The notes under the pieces are model-generated. The model saw only the letters and a program-made list of their open reading frames with translations, was not told the origin of the DNA and made no database searches. Of a DNA stretch of 64,000 nt, positions 19,335-30,275 are shown piece by piece. The stretch's first letter is position 1; every line of letters begins with the position of its first letter. Origin of the DNA: Caulobacter vibrioides (GTDB lineage Bacteria; Pseudomonadota; Alphaproteobacteria; Caulobacterales; Caulobacteraceae). The stretch spans positions 62,001 through 126,000 of the forward strand of contig NZ_CP023315.3 of assembly GCF_002310375.3 (NCBI RefSeq), given 5' to 3'. Both the position numbers and the translations under genes were made by a program.

Positions 19335-19727
19335 TTATGGCTTCCAGTTGCCGATCGGGTACTTGCCGATCGGCTCGCACTTCAGGCCGCTGGCCGAGGC
19401 CTTGGCCCGGTAATAGAGGCGTGATCCGAATTCCGGTGGCGGCAGGGCGCAGGGCGTAAAGCCGGAGGTGGTCACCTCCAGCTTCCACTCGGCGACCTTC
19501 GAGCGCAGCAGGACGTTGCAGACGTCCTTGCCGGGCGGCTGCAGCGGCAGCTTGAACGCGCCCGGCTGCGGCCGCTTGCCGACCAGCTCGCCCGAGAAGG
19601 TCAGCGGGCGCGGGCCTTGCGCGGCGCGCACGCAGACCACGGCCGAGCGGGCGTCATTCGCGGCTTTTGGCGGCGGCTCGGCCGCCGCGGCGCCGGCCAG
19701 AAGACCGGCCAGCAGCGATACGATCAT
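19335..19727 (-). CDS. Small secreted/periplasmic hypothetical protein
   Basis: A 130-residue protein with an N-terminal signal peptide (MIVSLLAGLLAGAAAAEPP, likely cut after the Ala run), then a mature part with four cysteines (in VVCVRAA, KDVCNVLL, TPCALPP and LKCEPIG) that could form two disulfides. I do not recognise a family. The ATG at 19727 overlaps the stop of the acyl-CoA dehydrogenase by four bases (ATGA), so it is almost certainly translated as part of the fatty-acid cluster. The longer open frame lies inside the dehydrogenase gene and was rejected. Confidence 0.75.
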   Translation of the reverse strand: MIVSLLAGLLAGAAAAEPPPKAANDARSAVVCVRAAQGPRPLTFSGELVGKRPQPGAFKLPLQPPGKDVCNVLLRSKVAEWKLEVTTSGFTPCALPPPEFGSRLYYRAKASASGLKCEPIGKYPIGNWKP

Positions 19728-20887
19728 AGCGTCCTCGCGATCAGGAGTTTCATGATCTCGTTCGTGCCGCCGTAGATGCGCTGGATGCGGCTGTCCTTGT
19801 ACATGCGCGCGATCGGGTACTCGTTCATGAAGCCGTAGCCGCCGAACAGCTGCAAGCAGCGATCGACGATCTTGTTCTCCAGGTCGCTGACCCAGTACTT
19901 GGCCATCGAGGCGGTGGCCGCGTCCAGCTTGCCTTCGAGGTGCTGGCCGATGCAGTGGTTGACGAACACCTTGGCCACGGTCGCCTCGGTCTTGCATTCC
20001 GCCAGCACGAACTGGGTGTTCTGGAAGTCGATGATCGCCTTGCCGAACGCCTTGCGGTCCTTGACGTAGGCTATGGTCAGCTCAAGCGCCCGCTCGATCG
20101 TCGCCATGCCCTGGACGGCGATGTTCAGGCGTTCTTGCGGCAGCTGGCTCATCAGCTGGAAGAAGCCCTGGCCCTCGTCGGTTCCGAGCAGGTTCTCGGT
20201 CGGAACCTTCACGTCGTTGAAGAACAGTTCCGAGGTGTCCTGGGCTTCCTGGCCCAGCTTGTCGAGGTTGCGGCCGCGCTCGAAGCCCTCGGCGCCGTCG
20301 GTCTCGACGAAGATCAAGGACGTGCCGCGCGCGCCGCCGGCCGGGTCGGTCTTGGCGACGACGATGATCAGATTGGCCGTTTGCCCATTGGTGATGAAGG
20401 TCTTGGAGCCGTTGATGACGTACTGGTTGCCGGCCTTCTTGGCGGTGGTCTTGATGCCTTGAAGGTCCGAGCCCGCGCCCGGTTCGGTCATGGCGATGGC
20501 CGAGACGAGCTCGCCCGTGGCCATGCGCGGCAGCCAGCGCTGCTTTTGCTCCTCGGTGCCGTAGTGAACGATGTACGGCATGACGATGGCGTTGTGCAGG
20601 CTGGCGCCGAAGCCATCGACGCCCTTCTTGCCTAGCTGCTCCATCAGCACGACCTCGTGCCGGTAGTCGCCGCCGGCGCCGCCGTACTGTTCGGGCGTGG
20701 AGAGGCCAAGCAAACCCGCCTCCCCCGCCTTGGTCCACATGTCGCGGTCGACGCAGTGGTTCTTGCGCCACGTCGCCACGGTCGCTTCAGAAGCGTGCTC
20801 GTCGAAGAATTTGCCGACCGCGTCCTCGAAGATCGCGATGTCTTCCTCGGCCATGAAGGCCGGCTTTTCAACGTTGAGCACGCTCAT
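19724..20887 (-). CDS. Acyl-CoA dehydrogenase
   Basis: A 387-residue FAD enzyme making the first double bond in beta-oxidation. It shows the signature AIAMTEPGAGSDLQGIKT in the middle domain and a C-terminal QLFGGYGFMNEYPIARMYKDSRIQRIYGGTNEI segment (split here across helix and loop) with the GGT(N/S)E motif near the active site. It lies two bases after the larger dehydrogenase gene and overlaps the secreted protein gene downstream. Substrate chain length cannot be told from the sequence. Confidence 0.95.
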   Translation of the reverse strand: MSVLNVEKPAFMAEEDIAIFEDAVGKFFDEHASEATVATWRKNHCVDRDMWTKAGEAGLLGLSTPEQYGGAGGDYRHEVVLMEQLGKKGVDGFGASLHNAIVMPYIVHYGTEEQKQRWLPRMATGELVSAIAMTEPGAGSDLQGIKTTAKKAGNQYVINGSKTFITNGQTANLIIVVAKTDPAGGARGTSLIFVETDGAEGFERGRNLDKLGQEAQDTSELFFNDVKVPTENLLGTDEGQGFFQLMSQLPQERLNIAVQGMATIERALELTIAYVKDRKAFGKAIIDFQNTQFVLAECKTEATVAKVFVNHCIGQHLEGKLDAATASMAKYWVSDLENKIVDRCLQLFGGYGFMNEYPIARMYKDSRIQRIYGGTNEIMKLLIARTL

Positions 20888-20889
20888 GA

Positions 20890-22683
<1,794 letters not shown>

Positions 22684-22785
22684 GGAACGGTCCTGCCAGG
22701 GAACTTAAGAGGAGTGATCGGGAGGAAGAAAGACGGGCGGCCGCCGCGCGCGCCTTGGGGGCGGCGTCGGCGGCGCGAAACGGCC

Positions 22786-23265
22786 CTACTTGCCCAGCAT
22801 CGCTTCGGCGTGGCCGTCGAGGCGGGCGCGCAGCACCTGCTCGTAGTCGGCCGCGCGGGGCAGCAGGTCGGGGCGGATCTCGGTGAGCCGCCGCTCGAGG
22901 CGGTTGCAGGCCTCGCGCAGCTCGATCAAGGCGTTGTCGATGTCGTCGCGCTGTTGCTCCAGCGCGGTGGCGCGTTCGCGGAACTTCTTCAGCGAGCGGG
23001 CCATCTGCGCCGCGCCCTCGTCGTTCTCGTCATAGAGGTCGAGGAGCTCGCGGATCTCGGTCAGCGACAGGCCCACGCGCTTGCCGCGCAGGATCAGCTG
23101 CAGGCGGACGCGGTCCTTGTGGGAATAGACGCGGTTCAGGCCTTCACGGGCGGGGTTCAGAAGACCCTTGTCCTCGTAGAAGCGCAGAGCGCGGGGCGTG
23201 GCTTTGAATTCGTTGCACAGCTGGCGGATCGTGAAGGTCCGCTCGGGGCGTCGCAGGTCGGCCAT
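22786..23265 (-). CDS. MerR-family transcriptional regulator of fatty-acid/acyl-CoA catabolism
   Basis: A 159-residue MerR protein. The N-terminal winged helix-turn-helix reads FTIRQLCNEFKATPRALRFYEDKGLL, followed by a dimerisation coiled coil of about 60 residues and a short C-terminus without the metal-binding cysteines of CueR/ZntR types. It resembles MerR proteins that control acyl-CoA and branched-chain amino acid catabolism (LiuR-type). Its place at the head of the acyl-CoA dehydrogenase cluster supports that role. A palindromic candidate operator lies 95-110 bases upstream of its start. Confidence 0.88.
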   Translation of the reverse strand: MADLRRPERTFTIRQLCNEFKATPRALRFYEDKGLLNPAREGLNRVYSHKDRVRLQLILRGKRVGLSLTEIRELLDLYDENDEGAAQMARSLKKFRERATALEQQRDDIDNALIELREACNRLERRLTEIRPDLLPRAADYEQVLRARLDGHAEAMLGK

Positions 23266-23359
23266 GGATGGAAACCTCCCAAGGAAGAGGGCCTGGCTAC
23301 TGCGGCCGGGCCGCTTTGTTATCGTTGATCACCCTAAACCCGATCTCGTGACGTCGTCA

Positions 23360-23375
23360 ACGCTTACGTAAACGT
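23360..23375. promoter_or_regulatory. Candidate operator for the MerR regulator
   Basis: ACGCTTACGTAAACGT is a 16-base palindrome with one mismatched pair, centred on TTACGTAA. It lies in the divergent region between the MerR and S24-like genes. Its form resembles ACGT-rich operators reported for LiuR-type MerR proteins. Assignment to this MerR is inferred from position. Confidence 0.5.
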
Positions 23376-23457
23376 CAATTGGCGCGCAGGCGATAGGTTT
23401 ACTTTCCTAGCCCAGCGGGCGTACTTTCTCCGGGAAGGCCGATTGGAGGAGGAGCCG

Positions 23458-24099
23458 ATGGCGACCCTGTCTCACGGCGAAATCTGGCGCGCGATCGACG
23501 CCTTGGCCGAGCGCTTCGATATGACGCCGTCGGCCATGGCCAAGATGGCGGGCCTGGACCCCACCAGCTTCAACCGCTCCAAGCGCGGCTCGGCCGAGAC
23601 CGGTCACGCGCGCTGGCCGTCGACCGAAAGCCTGTCGAAACTGCTTGAGGCGACGGGGGTCAACTTTTCGGAGTTCGCCGCCCTGACCGAGCGTGCGCCG
23701 GTCCGAACGCCCGGCCGAAAGGGCGCGCCGCTGATCGACCTGGCCCAGGCGGGTCAGAACGGCTTCTTCGATGAGGCGGGCATGCCGGTCGGCGCGGGCT
23801 GGGACGAGGCGCCGGCGCCGGATCTGGGCGAGGGCCTGTTCGCCCTGGAGGTGACGGGCGATGAGCTCGCGCCGGTCTATCGCGACGGCGACCGACTGTT
23901 GGTCTCGCCCACCCTGGAGCCGCGCAAGGGCGACCGCGTCGTGGCGCGCACCCACGGCGGTGAGGTTCTGGTGCGGGAGCTGGGCCGGGTCACCGCGCGG
24001 AGCATCGAGCTCTTGGCGCTGGATCGCGTGAGCGGCGAGCGCCTGCTGTCACGCGACGAGATGGCCTGGATCGCGCGGATCGTCTGGGTCAGCCAGTAG
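23458..24099 (+). CDS. Helix-turn-helix, LexA/S24-like regulator lacking the catalytic Ser-Lys dyad
   Basis: A 213-residue protein. Residues about 1-75 form an HTH of the type found in alphaproteobacterial S24-family regulators (MTPSAMAKMAGLDPTSFNRSKRG). Residues about 125-210 form a LexA/S24 beta domain. Where LexA has the nucleophile in SGMSMKD and family homologues have GDSM, this protein has VTGDELAPVY, so Ser is Glu. The Lys of EVTVKRL corresponds to Arg in EVLVREL. Self-cleavage should therefore be lost, leaving a constitutive DNA-binding or sensing protein. ATG at 23458 follows GGAGGAG; the longer frame starts at a TTG inside that site. Confidence 0.85.
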   Translation: MATLSHGEIWRAIDALAERFDMTPSAMAKMAGLDPTSFNRSKRGSAETGHARWPSTESLSKLLEATGVNFSEFAALTERAPVRTPGRKGAPLIDLAQAGQNGFFDEAGMPVGAGWDEAPAPDLGEGLFALEVTGDELAPVYRDGDRLLVSPTLEPRKGDRVVARTHGGEVLVRELGRVTARSIELLALDRVSGERLLSRDEMAWIARIVWVSQ

Positions 24100-24130
24100 G
24101 CCGACCCTAAGGATCCTGCGCTGCGACGGA

Positions 24131-24340
24131 TCAGGTGCGCGGGCAGCTGGCGTGGCTGTCGAGAAGCCAGGCGATCAGCGGGCCGGCGGCCGGATCAGCG
24201 CACGACACGTCGACGCGATAGGAGTTCCAGGTGTCATTGTGCGCGGCCTCGACCTGGGCGTCGGGGAACTGTTGCACGATGCCGCCGAGCAGGGAGTCGA
24301 ATTCTTCGCGATCGGTCGGGCGCAGGGTGAAGGAAGCCAT
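24131..24340 (-). CDS. Small hypothetical protein
   Basis: A 69-residue soluble, acidic protein (MASFTLRPTDREEFDSLLGG) with two cysteines near the C-terminus and no membrane helix or recognised domain. Third-position GC bias fits a real gene. It is convergent with the S24-like gene and flanked downstream of its own start by a repeat region. No function can be inferred. Confidence 0.6.
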   Translation of the reverse strand: MASFTLRPTDREEFDSLLGGIVQQFPDAQVEAAHNDTWNSYRVDVSCADPAAGPLIAWLLDSHASCPRT

Positions 24341-24627
24341 GGGACGAAACCTTGAGGACTAATCTTGGTTCTGATGGTTCCAGCCTAGACTCCGAAACGT
24401 GGGCATACCCTTAATCCCGGCTTCAGGCGGTGTTCATCCTCGCGGACACGGTGTCGCAGGTCGCGCGGATTCACCGGGCGCGACACATGCCACGCGCCCT
24501 TCTCCCCTTGAGGGAGAAGGTGGCGAAGCCGACGGATGAGGGTTTGAAAGGCCTGTCCGGATAGCGAGCGCCACCCCTCACCCGGCCCTTCGGGCCACCC
24601 TCTCCCGCAAGGGGAGAGGAATATGGA
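24341..24627. repeat. Intergenic region with a long GC-rich inverted repeat
   Basis: From about 24497 to 24620 two inverted copies of the CTTCTCCCCTTG/GGGAGAAGG-type palindrome, each followed by a (C)CCTCA(C/T)CCG or GGATGAGGG segment, face each other, as between P450 and trpS. The rest (24341-24496) holds no gene; it probably carries the promoter of the small hypothetical gene. Confidence 0.75.
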
Positions 24628-26286
24628 TCAGCCCAGCTTTTCTTCGATCAGCGCCACCGTGCGGTCGATCCCGAAGATCGCCGCGAACGAGCCGAAACGC
24701 GGGCCCTGGCTCTGGCCCAACAGCACTTCGTACAGGGCCTGGAACCAGGCGCGCAGCGGGTCGAAGCCGTGGGTTTTGCCGACCTCGAACACCTCGTTCT
24801 GGATCAGCTCGGCGTCCTGGGTTCCGGCCGGCATGGCCTTCAGCTTGGCCAGCAGGTCCAGCATGGCCGCGCGCTCCTGATCGGTCGGGGCGCGGAACAC
24901 CTTCGAGGGCTTCACGAAGTCCTCGTAGTAGTTGATCGCGTAGCCGGCCAGGCGGTCCAGCAGCGGCTGGCTTTCGGGCGACGCCCCCGGGATGTAGCGC
25001 GACAGGAAGCCCCAGAGGATTTCCTTGGTCGAGGCGTCGGCGGCGGAAACCAGATTCAGCATCAGGCTGAACGACACCGGCGAGCCCTGCTGCGGCGGCT
25101 TGCCGCCGTGGATGTGCCAGACCGGGTTGTCCAGCTGCTTGGCCGGCTCCTGGCGGCCAAAGCCGTCCAGCTGCTGCAGATACTCGTCGCTCGCCTTGGG
25201 GATGACGTCGAAATAGAGCTTCTTGGCCGACTTGGGGCTCTGGAACATGTAGTACGACAGGCTCTCGGGCGCGCCATACCGCAGCCAGTCCTCCATCGAC
25301 AGGCCATTACCCTTGGACTTGGAGATCTTCTGGTTGTTCTCGTCCAGGAAGAGCTCGTAGTTGAAGCCCTCCGGCGGAACCCCGCCCAGCGCCTTGCAGA
25401 TCGCGCCCGAGGCCTTGACCGAGTCGATCAGGTCCTTGCCGCTCATCTCGTAGTCGACACCCAGCGCCGTCCAGCGCATGGCCCAGTCGGGCTTCCACTG
25501 CATCTTTACGTGGCCGCCGGTGACCGGAACCTCGACCTTGCTGCCGTCCTCGTCCTCAAAGACGATCGTGCCCTTTTCGACGTTGCGCTCCAGGGTCGGG
25601 ACCTGCAGCACCTTGCCGGTGGACGGACTGATGGGCAGGAACGGCGAATAGGTCGCGCGGCGCTCCTCGCCCAGCGTCGGCAGCATCACCTTCTGGATCG
25701 CGTCGAAGCGCTCGAGCGCCGTCAGCAGGGTCGCGTCGAACAGGCCGCCCTTGTAGCAGTCGGTCGAGCTGACGAACTCGTACTCAAAGCCAAAGCCGTC
25801 CAGGAACGCGCGCAGGCGGGCGTTGTTGTGGGCGCCGAAGCTGTCATGGGTGCCGAACGGGTCGCGGACCACGGTCAGCGGCTTGCCCAGATCCTCGATC
25901 AGCGGCTGCTTGTTCTCGATATTGTCGGGAACCTTGCGCAGGCCGTCCATGTCGTCGCTGAAGGCGATCAGGCGGGTGGGGATGGCTTCGTCGGTCAGGG
26001 CGCGGAACGCCTGGCGCACCATGGTCGTGCGCGCCACTTCACCGAAGGTGCCCAGGTGCGGCAGGCCCGACGGCCCATAGCCGGTCTCGAAGATCACCGC
26101 CTTGGCCAGGGCCGGATAGGCTTTCACCGCCTCGTCGGTCTTGCCGGCGTCGATCAGGGCCTTGGCGGCCTCCTGGTCGGCGCGGTCGGGGAGGCGCACG
26201 CGCAGGACGCGGGCGATCGTGGCGCGCGCCTGCTCGAAGGGCCAGGAGCGGGCGTCACGGGCGAGGGGGGAGAGGCCTTCAAACAT
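24628..26286 (-). CDS. lysS: Lysyl-tRNA synthetase, class I
   Basis: A 552-residue class I lysyl-tRNA synthetase (LysK type), the form used by archaea, spirochaetes and many alphaproteobacteria in place of the class II enzyme. The HIGH signature is [14 protein letters not shown] and the KMSKS loop is KISKSKGNG, both intact. It charges tRNA-Lys with lysine. Length matches the family. It is flanked by palindromic repeats on both sides and appears to be transcribed alone. Confidence 0.95.
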   Translation of the reverse strand: MFEGLSPLARDARSWPFEQARATIARVLRVRLPDRADQEAAKALIDAGKTDEAVKAYPALAKAVIFETGYGPSGLPHLGTFGEVARTTMVRQAFRALTDEAIPTRLIAFSDDMDGLRKVPDNIENKQPLIEDLGKPLTVVRDPFGTHDSFGAHNNARLRAFLDGFGFEYEFVSSTDCYKGGLFDATLLTALERFDAIQKVMLPTLGEERRATYSPFLPISPSTGKVLQVPTLERNVEKGTIVFEDEDGSKVEVPVTGGHVKMQWKPDWAMRWTALGVDYEMSGKDLIDSVKASGAICKALGGVPPEGFNYELFLDENNQKISKSKGNGLSMEDWLRYGAPESLSYYMFQSPKSAKKLYFDVIPKASDEYLQQLDGFGRQEPAKQLDNPVWHIHGGKPPQQGSPVSFSLMLNLVSAADASTKEILWGFLSRYIPGASPESQPLLDRLAGYAINYYEDFVKPSKVFRAPTDQERAAMLDLLAKLKAMPAGTQDAELIQNEVFEVGKTHGFDPLRAWFQALYEVLLGQSQGPRFGSFAAIFGIDRTVALIEEKLG

Positions 26287-26357
26287 GCGGGGCGGTATAA
26301 GCGCTGACGCGGCGAAGGGCTAGGGTGGCGGTCGTCGCAAGCTGGACATCTCCATCA

Positions 26358-26467
26358 CCGTGTCATCCCGGCCGCAGCGGAGCGCCGGGACCCAGGGGTG
26401 GCGGGAACGCCGCGCTTGCGGCCCCTGGGTCCCGGATAGCCTCTGCGAGGCTTCCGGGATGACACGG
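26358..26467. repeat. Intergenic palindromic element (GTCATCCCGG family)
   Basis: A 110-base element with perfect 14-base ends (CCGTGTCATCCCGG and its complement) and an internal CCCAGGGG/CCCCTGGG stem. It lies between lysS and pgm. A near-identical internal segment of about 30 bases occurs in reverse orientation in the 49.7-kb copy. Confidence 0.85.
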
Positions 26468-26479
26468 GCGTTGAGCTGA

Positions 26480-28117
26480 TCAGCCCTTCAACGCACCCGC
26501 CACCACCTCGCGAGCCTCGGCCTGAACCTGCTTCAGGTGATCAGCGCCCAGGAATGACTCCGCATAGACCTTGTAGACGTCTTCGGTCCCGGACGGCCGG
26601 GCGGCGAACCAGGCGTTCTGCGTGCAGACCTTCAGGCCGCCGATCGCCTCGCCATTGCCGGGGGCGGCGGTGAGGATGTCGGTGATGGCCTCGCCGGCCA
26701 AGGTCTTGGCCGAGACGTCGCTGGGGCTGAGCTTGGAGAGGCGCGCCTTCTCCTCGCGGCTGGCCGGGGCGTCGACGCGGGCATAGGCCGGCGCGCCGTA
26801 CTGTTCGGTCAGACCGGCGTAGAGCTGGCTGGCGCTCTTGCCGGTCACCGCCTGGATTTCGGCCGCTAGCAAGGCCAGCTGGATGCCGTCCTTGTCGGTG
26901 GTCCACACCCCGCCGTCATGGCGCAGGAAGGCCGCGCCCGCCGACTCCTCGCCGCCGAAGCCGACCGAGCCATCCAAGAGGCCGGGCACGAAATACTTGA
27001 AGCCGACCGGCACCTCCAGCAGGCGGCGGCCGAGTCCTGAGACCACGCGATCGATCATCGAGGACGAGACCAGGGTCTTGCCGACGGCCGTGTCCGCGCC
27101 CCAGCCGGGACGGTGGCTGAACAGGTACGAGATGGCCGCGGCCAGGTAGTGGTTGGGGTTCATCAGCCCGCCGTCGGGCGTGACGATCCCGTGGCGGTCG
27201 GCGTCGGCGTCGTTGCCGGTGGCGACATCATAGGTCGCGCCGCCCTTCATGATCTCGATCAGATTGGCCATGGCCGACGAGGACGAGCAGTCCATCCGGA
27301 TCTTGCCGTCGGTGTCGAGCGGCATGAACGCCCAGCGGGGGTCCACGGCGTCGTTGACGACGGTCAGGTCCAGAGCGTGGCGCTCGGCGATCGCGCCCCA
27401 ATAGGCGACGGCCGCGCCGCCCAGCGGATCGGCGCCGATCCGCACCTTGGCGGCGCGGATCGCGGCGATGTCGATCACCGCCGGCAGGTCGTCGACATAG
27501 CGGCCCAGGAAGTCGTAGTCGCCGACGGCCTTGCGGGCGGTCTCGAACGGAACGCGCTTCACGCCGGCCAGGCCCTGCGCCAGCAGCTCATTGGCGCTTG
27601 CGGCGATGGCCGAGGTGGCGTCGGAGCCCGCCGGACCGCCAGAGGGCGGGTTGTACTTGATGCCGCCATCGCGGGGCGGGTTGTGCGATGGCGTCAGCAG
27701 CAGGCCGTCCGCCTGGCGGCCGCCTTGCTGGTTATGGGTCAGGATGGCGTGCGACACCCCCGGGGTCGGGGTGAAGCCGTCGCGGGAGTCGACCAGGGCC
27801 TCGACGCCGTTGGCCGCCAGCACCTCCAGCACCGAGCGCCAGGCGGGCTCGGACAGGCCATGGGTATCGCGGCCGACGAACAACGGCCCGGTCACGCCCT
27901 GGGCGGCGCGATATTCGACGATCGCCTGGGTGACGGCCAGGATGTGCGCCTCGTTGAACGCGCCGTCGAGGCTGGAGCCCCGGTGCCCCGAGGTGCCGAA
28001 CACGACCTTCTGGGCGGGATTGGAGACGTCTGGCTTGATCTCGAAATAGGCGCTGATCAGCGCGTCCAGATCGACAAGATCTTCGGGAAGAGCGCGAAGG
28101 CCGGCGCGGTCGTGCAT
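26480..28117 (-). CDS. pgm: Phosphoglucomutase (alpha-D-glucose)
   Basis: A 545-residue phosphohexomutase interconverting glucose-1-phosphate and glucose-6-phosphate. The N-terminal [13 protein letters not shown], the phosphoserine loop ([13 protein letters not shown]), the metal-binding DADADRHGI, the sugar-binding GGEESAGA and the phosphate-binding [15 protein letters not shown] motifs are all present in the usual order. The ATG at 28117 was preferred to an adjoining TTG. It supplies glucose-1-phosphate for nucleotide sugars, connecting with galE in this window. Confidence 0.96.
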   Translation of the reverse strand: MHDRAGLRALPEDLVDLDALISAYFEIKPDVSNPAQKVVFGTSGHRGSSLDGAFNEAHILAVTQAIVEYRAAQGVTGPLFVGRDTHGLSEPAWRSVLEVLAANGVEALVDSRDGFTPTPGVSHAILTHNQQGGRQADGLLLTPSHNPPRDGGIKYNPPSGGPAGSDATSAIAASANELLAQGLAGVKRVPFETARKAVGDYDFLGRYVDDLPAVIDIAAIRAAKVRIGADPLGGAAVAYWGAIAERHALDLTVVNDAVDPRWAFMPLDTDGKIRMDCSSSSAMANLIEIMKGGATYDVATGNDADADRHGIVTPDGGLMNPNHYLAAAISYLFSHRPGWGADTAVGKTLVSSSMIDRVVSGLGRRLLEVPVGFKYFVPGLLDGSVGFGGEESAGAAFLRHDGGVWTTDKDGIQLALLAAEIQAVTGKSASQLYAGLTEQYGAPAYARVDAPASREEKARLSKLSPSDVSAKTLAGEAITDILTAAPGNGEAIGGLKVCTQNAWFAARPSGTEDVYKVYAESFLGADHLKQVQAEAREVVAGALKG

Positions 28118-28564
28118 CAAGTCACCAGATAGAGTTTTGATGAGGTTTGGACGTCTGAAGACCTATAGGGGGTGAAAGACAATTTCACGAACTATTCCGT
28201 GTCTGTTTCTGCCATTTTGGATGATTTTCCAGCGCCGCAGCCCCCCACCTGACCTGCTTCGCAGGTCGTCCGCCCCCGGGAGGGGGCGGAAGGGACGCGC
28301 GCCCGGCCTTCTTCCCCCTCCGGGGGAGGAGCGCGCAGCGCGGAGGGGGCAAGTAACCGGCTTTCGCTCAGCAGCCACCCCATCGCCCGCCCTTTCCCCA
28401 TCAAGGGGAAGGGAGAAATCGACGACATTGACTCCCCCGCCCGCCCCCGTATTTTCCGCCGCGTTCGCGTGACTGGCGCTAGTGATGGGGAACCATCGGG
28501 GAGCGTGGACATCATAAGCCGCGCGCCTGGGCTCCCTTTCTGAAACACACCAGAGGAGTCCGCC
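28118..28564. repeat. Divergent pgm-purH intergenic region with GC-rich palindromes
   Basis: About 450 bases without a gene. From 28241 to 28417 there are three short palindromes: CACCTGACCTGCTTCGCAGG followed by CCGCCCCC/GGGGGCGG, then CTTCCCCCTCCGGGGGAGG, then CCCTTTCCCC/GGGGAAGGG. They belong to the same REP-like class as at 2.1, 24.5, 49.0, 60.3 and 63.3 kb. Promoters for pgm and purH presumably lie on either side of the repeats. Confidence 0.75.
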
Positions 28565-30154
28565 GTGCCCGCCGCCCCCGACTATCCGTCCGCCCCCGAT
28601 CTCGTCGCGCCCAAGCGCGCCCTGCTGTCGGTCTCCGACAAGACTGGCCTGGTCGAGGCCGCCAAGACCCTGCACGCGGCCGGCGTCGAGCTGGTTTCGA
28701 CCGGCGGCACCAAGGCCGCGATCGCTGCGGCCGGGATCCCGGTGAAGGACGTCTCGGACCTGACGGGCTTCCCCGAGATGATGGACGGCCGCGTGAAGAC
28801 CCTGCACCCGGTGGTGCACGGCGGGCTTCTCGGCGTTCGGGATGCGCCCGAACATGCGCAAGCCATGGCCGACCACGGCATCGGCGGCATCGATATTCTG
28901 TACGTGAACCTCTATCCGTTCGAGGCGACCGTCGCGAAGGGCGGCAGCTACGCCGAGTGCGTCGAGAACATCGACATCGGCGGCCCGGCCATGATCCGCT
29001 CGGCGGCCAAGAACCACGGCTATGTCGCCGTCTGCACCGATCCGGCCGACCTCGCCGAGGTGCTGGAAGCCCTGAAGGCCGGCGGGACGACCCTGGCTTT
29101 GCGCCAGCAGCTCGCGGCCCGCGCCTATGCCCGCACGGCGGCCTATGACGCGGCGATCTCGGCCTGGTTCGCAGAAGCCCTGGGCCAGGACTTCCCGGCC
29201 CGCAAGTCGATCGCCGGGACCTTGCGCCAGACCATGCGCTATGGCGAGAACCCGCACCAGAAGGCGGCTTTCTACACCTTCCCCAATCCGCGTCCGGGCG
29301 TGGCCACGGCCACCCAGCTGCAGGGCAAGGAACTCAGCTACAACAACATCAACGATACCGACGCGGCCTTCGAGCTGATCGCCGAGTTCGACCCTGCCCA
29401 AGGGCCGGCGGTGGCGATCATCAAGCACGCCAATCCCTGCGGCGTGGCGGTCGGCGCCACCCAGCGCGAGGCCTATGAGCGGGCCCTGGCCTGCGATCCG
29501 ACCTCAGCCTTCGGCGGCATTGTGGCGGTCAATTCGCGCCTGACCCGCGAGGCGGCCGAGGCCATGGTCGAGATCTTCACCGAGGTGGTCATCGCCCCCG
29601 AGGCCGACGAGGACGCCGTCGCCGTCTTCGCGGCCAAGAAGAACCTGCGCCTCTTGGTCACCGGCGGCCTGCCCGATGCGCTGTCGACCGGCGACACCTT
29701 CAAGAGCGTGGCCGGCGGCTTCCTGGTGCAGTCGCGCGATGACGCCCGCATCAAGGCTTCGGACCTGAAGATCGTCACCCAGCGCCAGCCGACCGACGAG
29801 GAAGTGCGCGACATGCTGTTCGCCTTCACCGTGGGCAAGCACGTCAAGTCCAACGCCATCGTCTACGCCCGCGCCGGCCAGACCCTGGGCGTCGGGGCCG
29901 GCCAGATGAACCGCAAGGACAGCGCCCGGATCGCGGCCCTGCGCGCCGCCGATTTTGGCCTGGACCTCAAGGGCTGCGCCTGCGCCTCGGAAGCCTTCTT
30001 CCCGTTCGCGGACGGTCTCATCCAGGCGGCCGAGGCGGGGGCCACGGCGATCATCCAGCCGGGCGGCTCGATGCGCGATCCGGAGGTCATCGAGGCGGCC
30101 GATAAGCTTGGCCTTACAATGGCCTTCACGGGTGTGCGAGTGTTCCGCCACTAG
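28565..30154 (+). CDS. purH: Bifunctional AICAR formyltransferase / IMP cyclohydrolase
   Basis: A 529-residue enzyme catalysing the last two steps of purine synthesis. Residues about 15-200 form the MGS-like IMP cyclohydrolase domain ([41 protein letters not shown]); the rest is the formyltransferase with [13 protein letters not shown] [14 protein letters not shown] and the [11 protein letters not shown] motif. The start is GTG at 28565, preceded by GAGGAG. It is followed immediately by a bipartite palindromic repeat. Confidence 0.97.
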   Translation: MPAAPDYPSAPDLVAPKRALLSVSDKTGLVEAAKTLHAAGVELVSTGGTKAAIAAAGIPVKDVSDLTGFPEMMDGRVKTLHPVVHGGLLGVRDAPEHAQAMADHGIGGIDILYVNLYPFEATVAKGGSYAECVENIDIGGPAMIRSAAKNHGYVAVCTDPADLAEVLEALKAGGTTLALRQQLAARAYARTAAYDAAISAWFAEALGQDFPARKSIAGTLRQTMRYGENPHQKAAFYTFPNPRPGVATATQLQGKELSYNNINDTDAAFELIAEFDPAQGPAVAIIKHANPCGVAVGATQREAYERALACDPTSAFGGIVAVNSRLTREAAEAMVEIFTEVVIAPEADEDAVAVFAAKKNLRLLVTGGLPDALSTGDTFKSVAGGFLVQSRDDARIKASDLKIVTQRQPTDEEVRDMLFAFTVGKHVKSNAIVYARAGQTLGVGAGQMNRKDSARIAALRAADFGLDLKGCACASEAFFPFADGLIQAAEAGATAIIQPGGSMRDPEVIEAADKLGLTMAFTGVRVFRH

Positions 30155-30155
30155 A

Positions 30156-30256
30156 GCATCGTGCGGAAAAGTGGGAACCGATTTTCCGCAAAAACGATGC
30201 AAAAACAGAAAGCTAGAGCGAGATGTGCGATTCATGAATCGCGCATTTCGCACTAG
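30156..30256. repeat. Bipartite alphaproteobacterial palindromic repeat
   Basis: Two hairpins begin two bases after the purH stop. The first (30156-30200) pairs GCATCGT with ACGATGC and GCGGAAAA with TTTTCCGC. The second (30213-30256) is an almost uninterrupted palindrome around CGATTCATGAATCG bounded by CTAG. This two-part structure resembles a dispersed repeat common in Rhizobiales and relatives. It may also act as the 3' end of the purH message. Confidence 0.75.
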
Positions 30257-30275
30257 ATGATCCGATGAGGGACGA

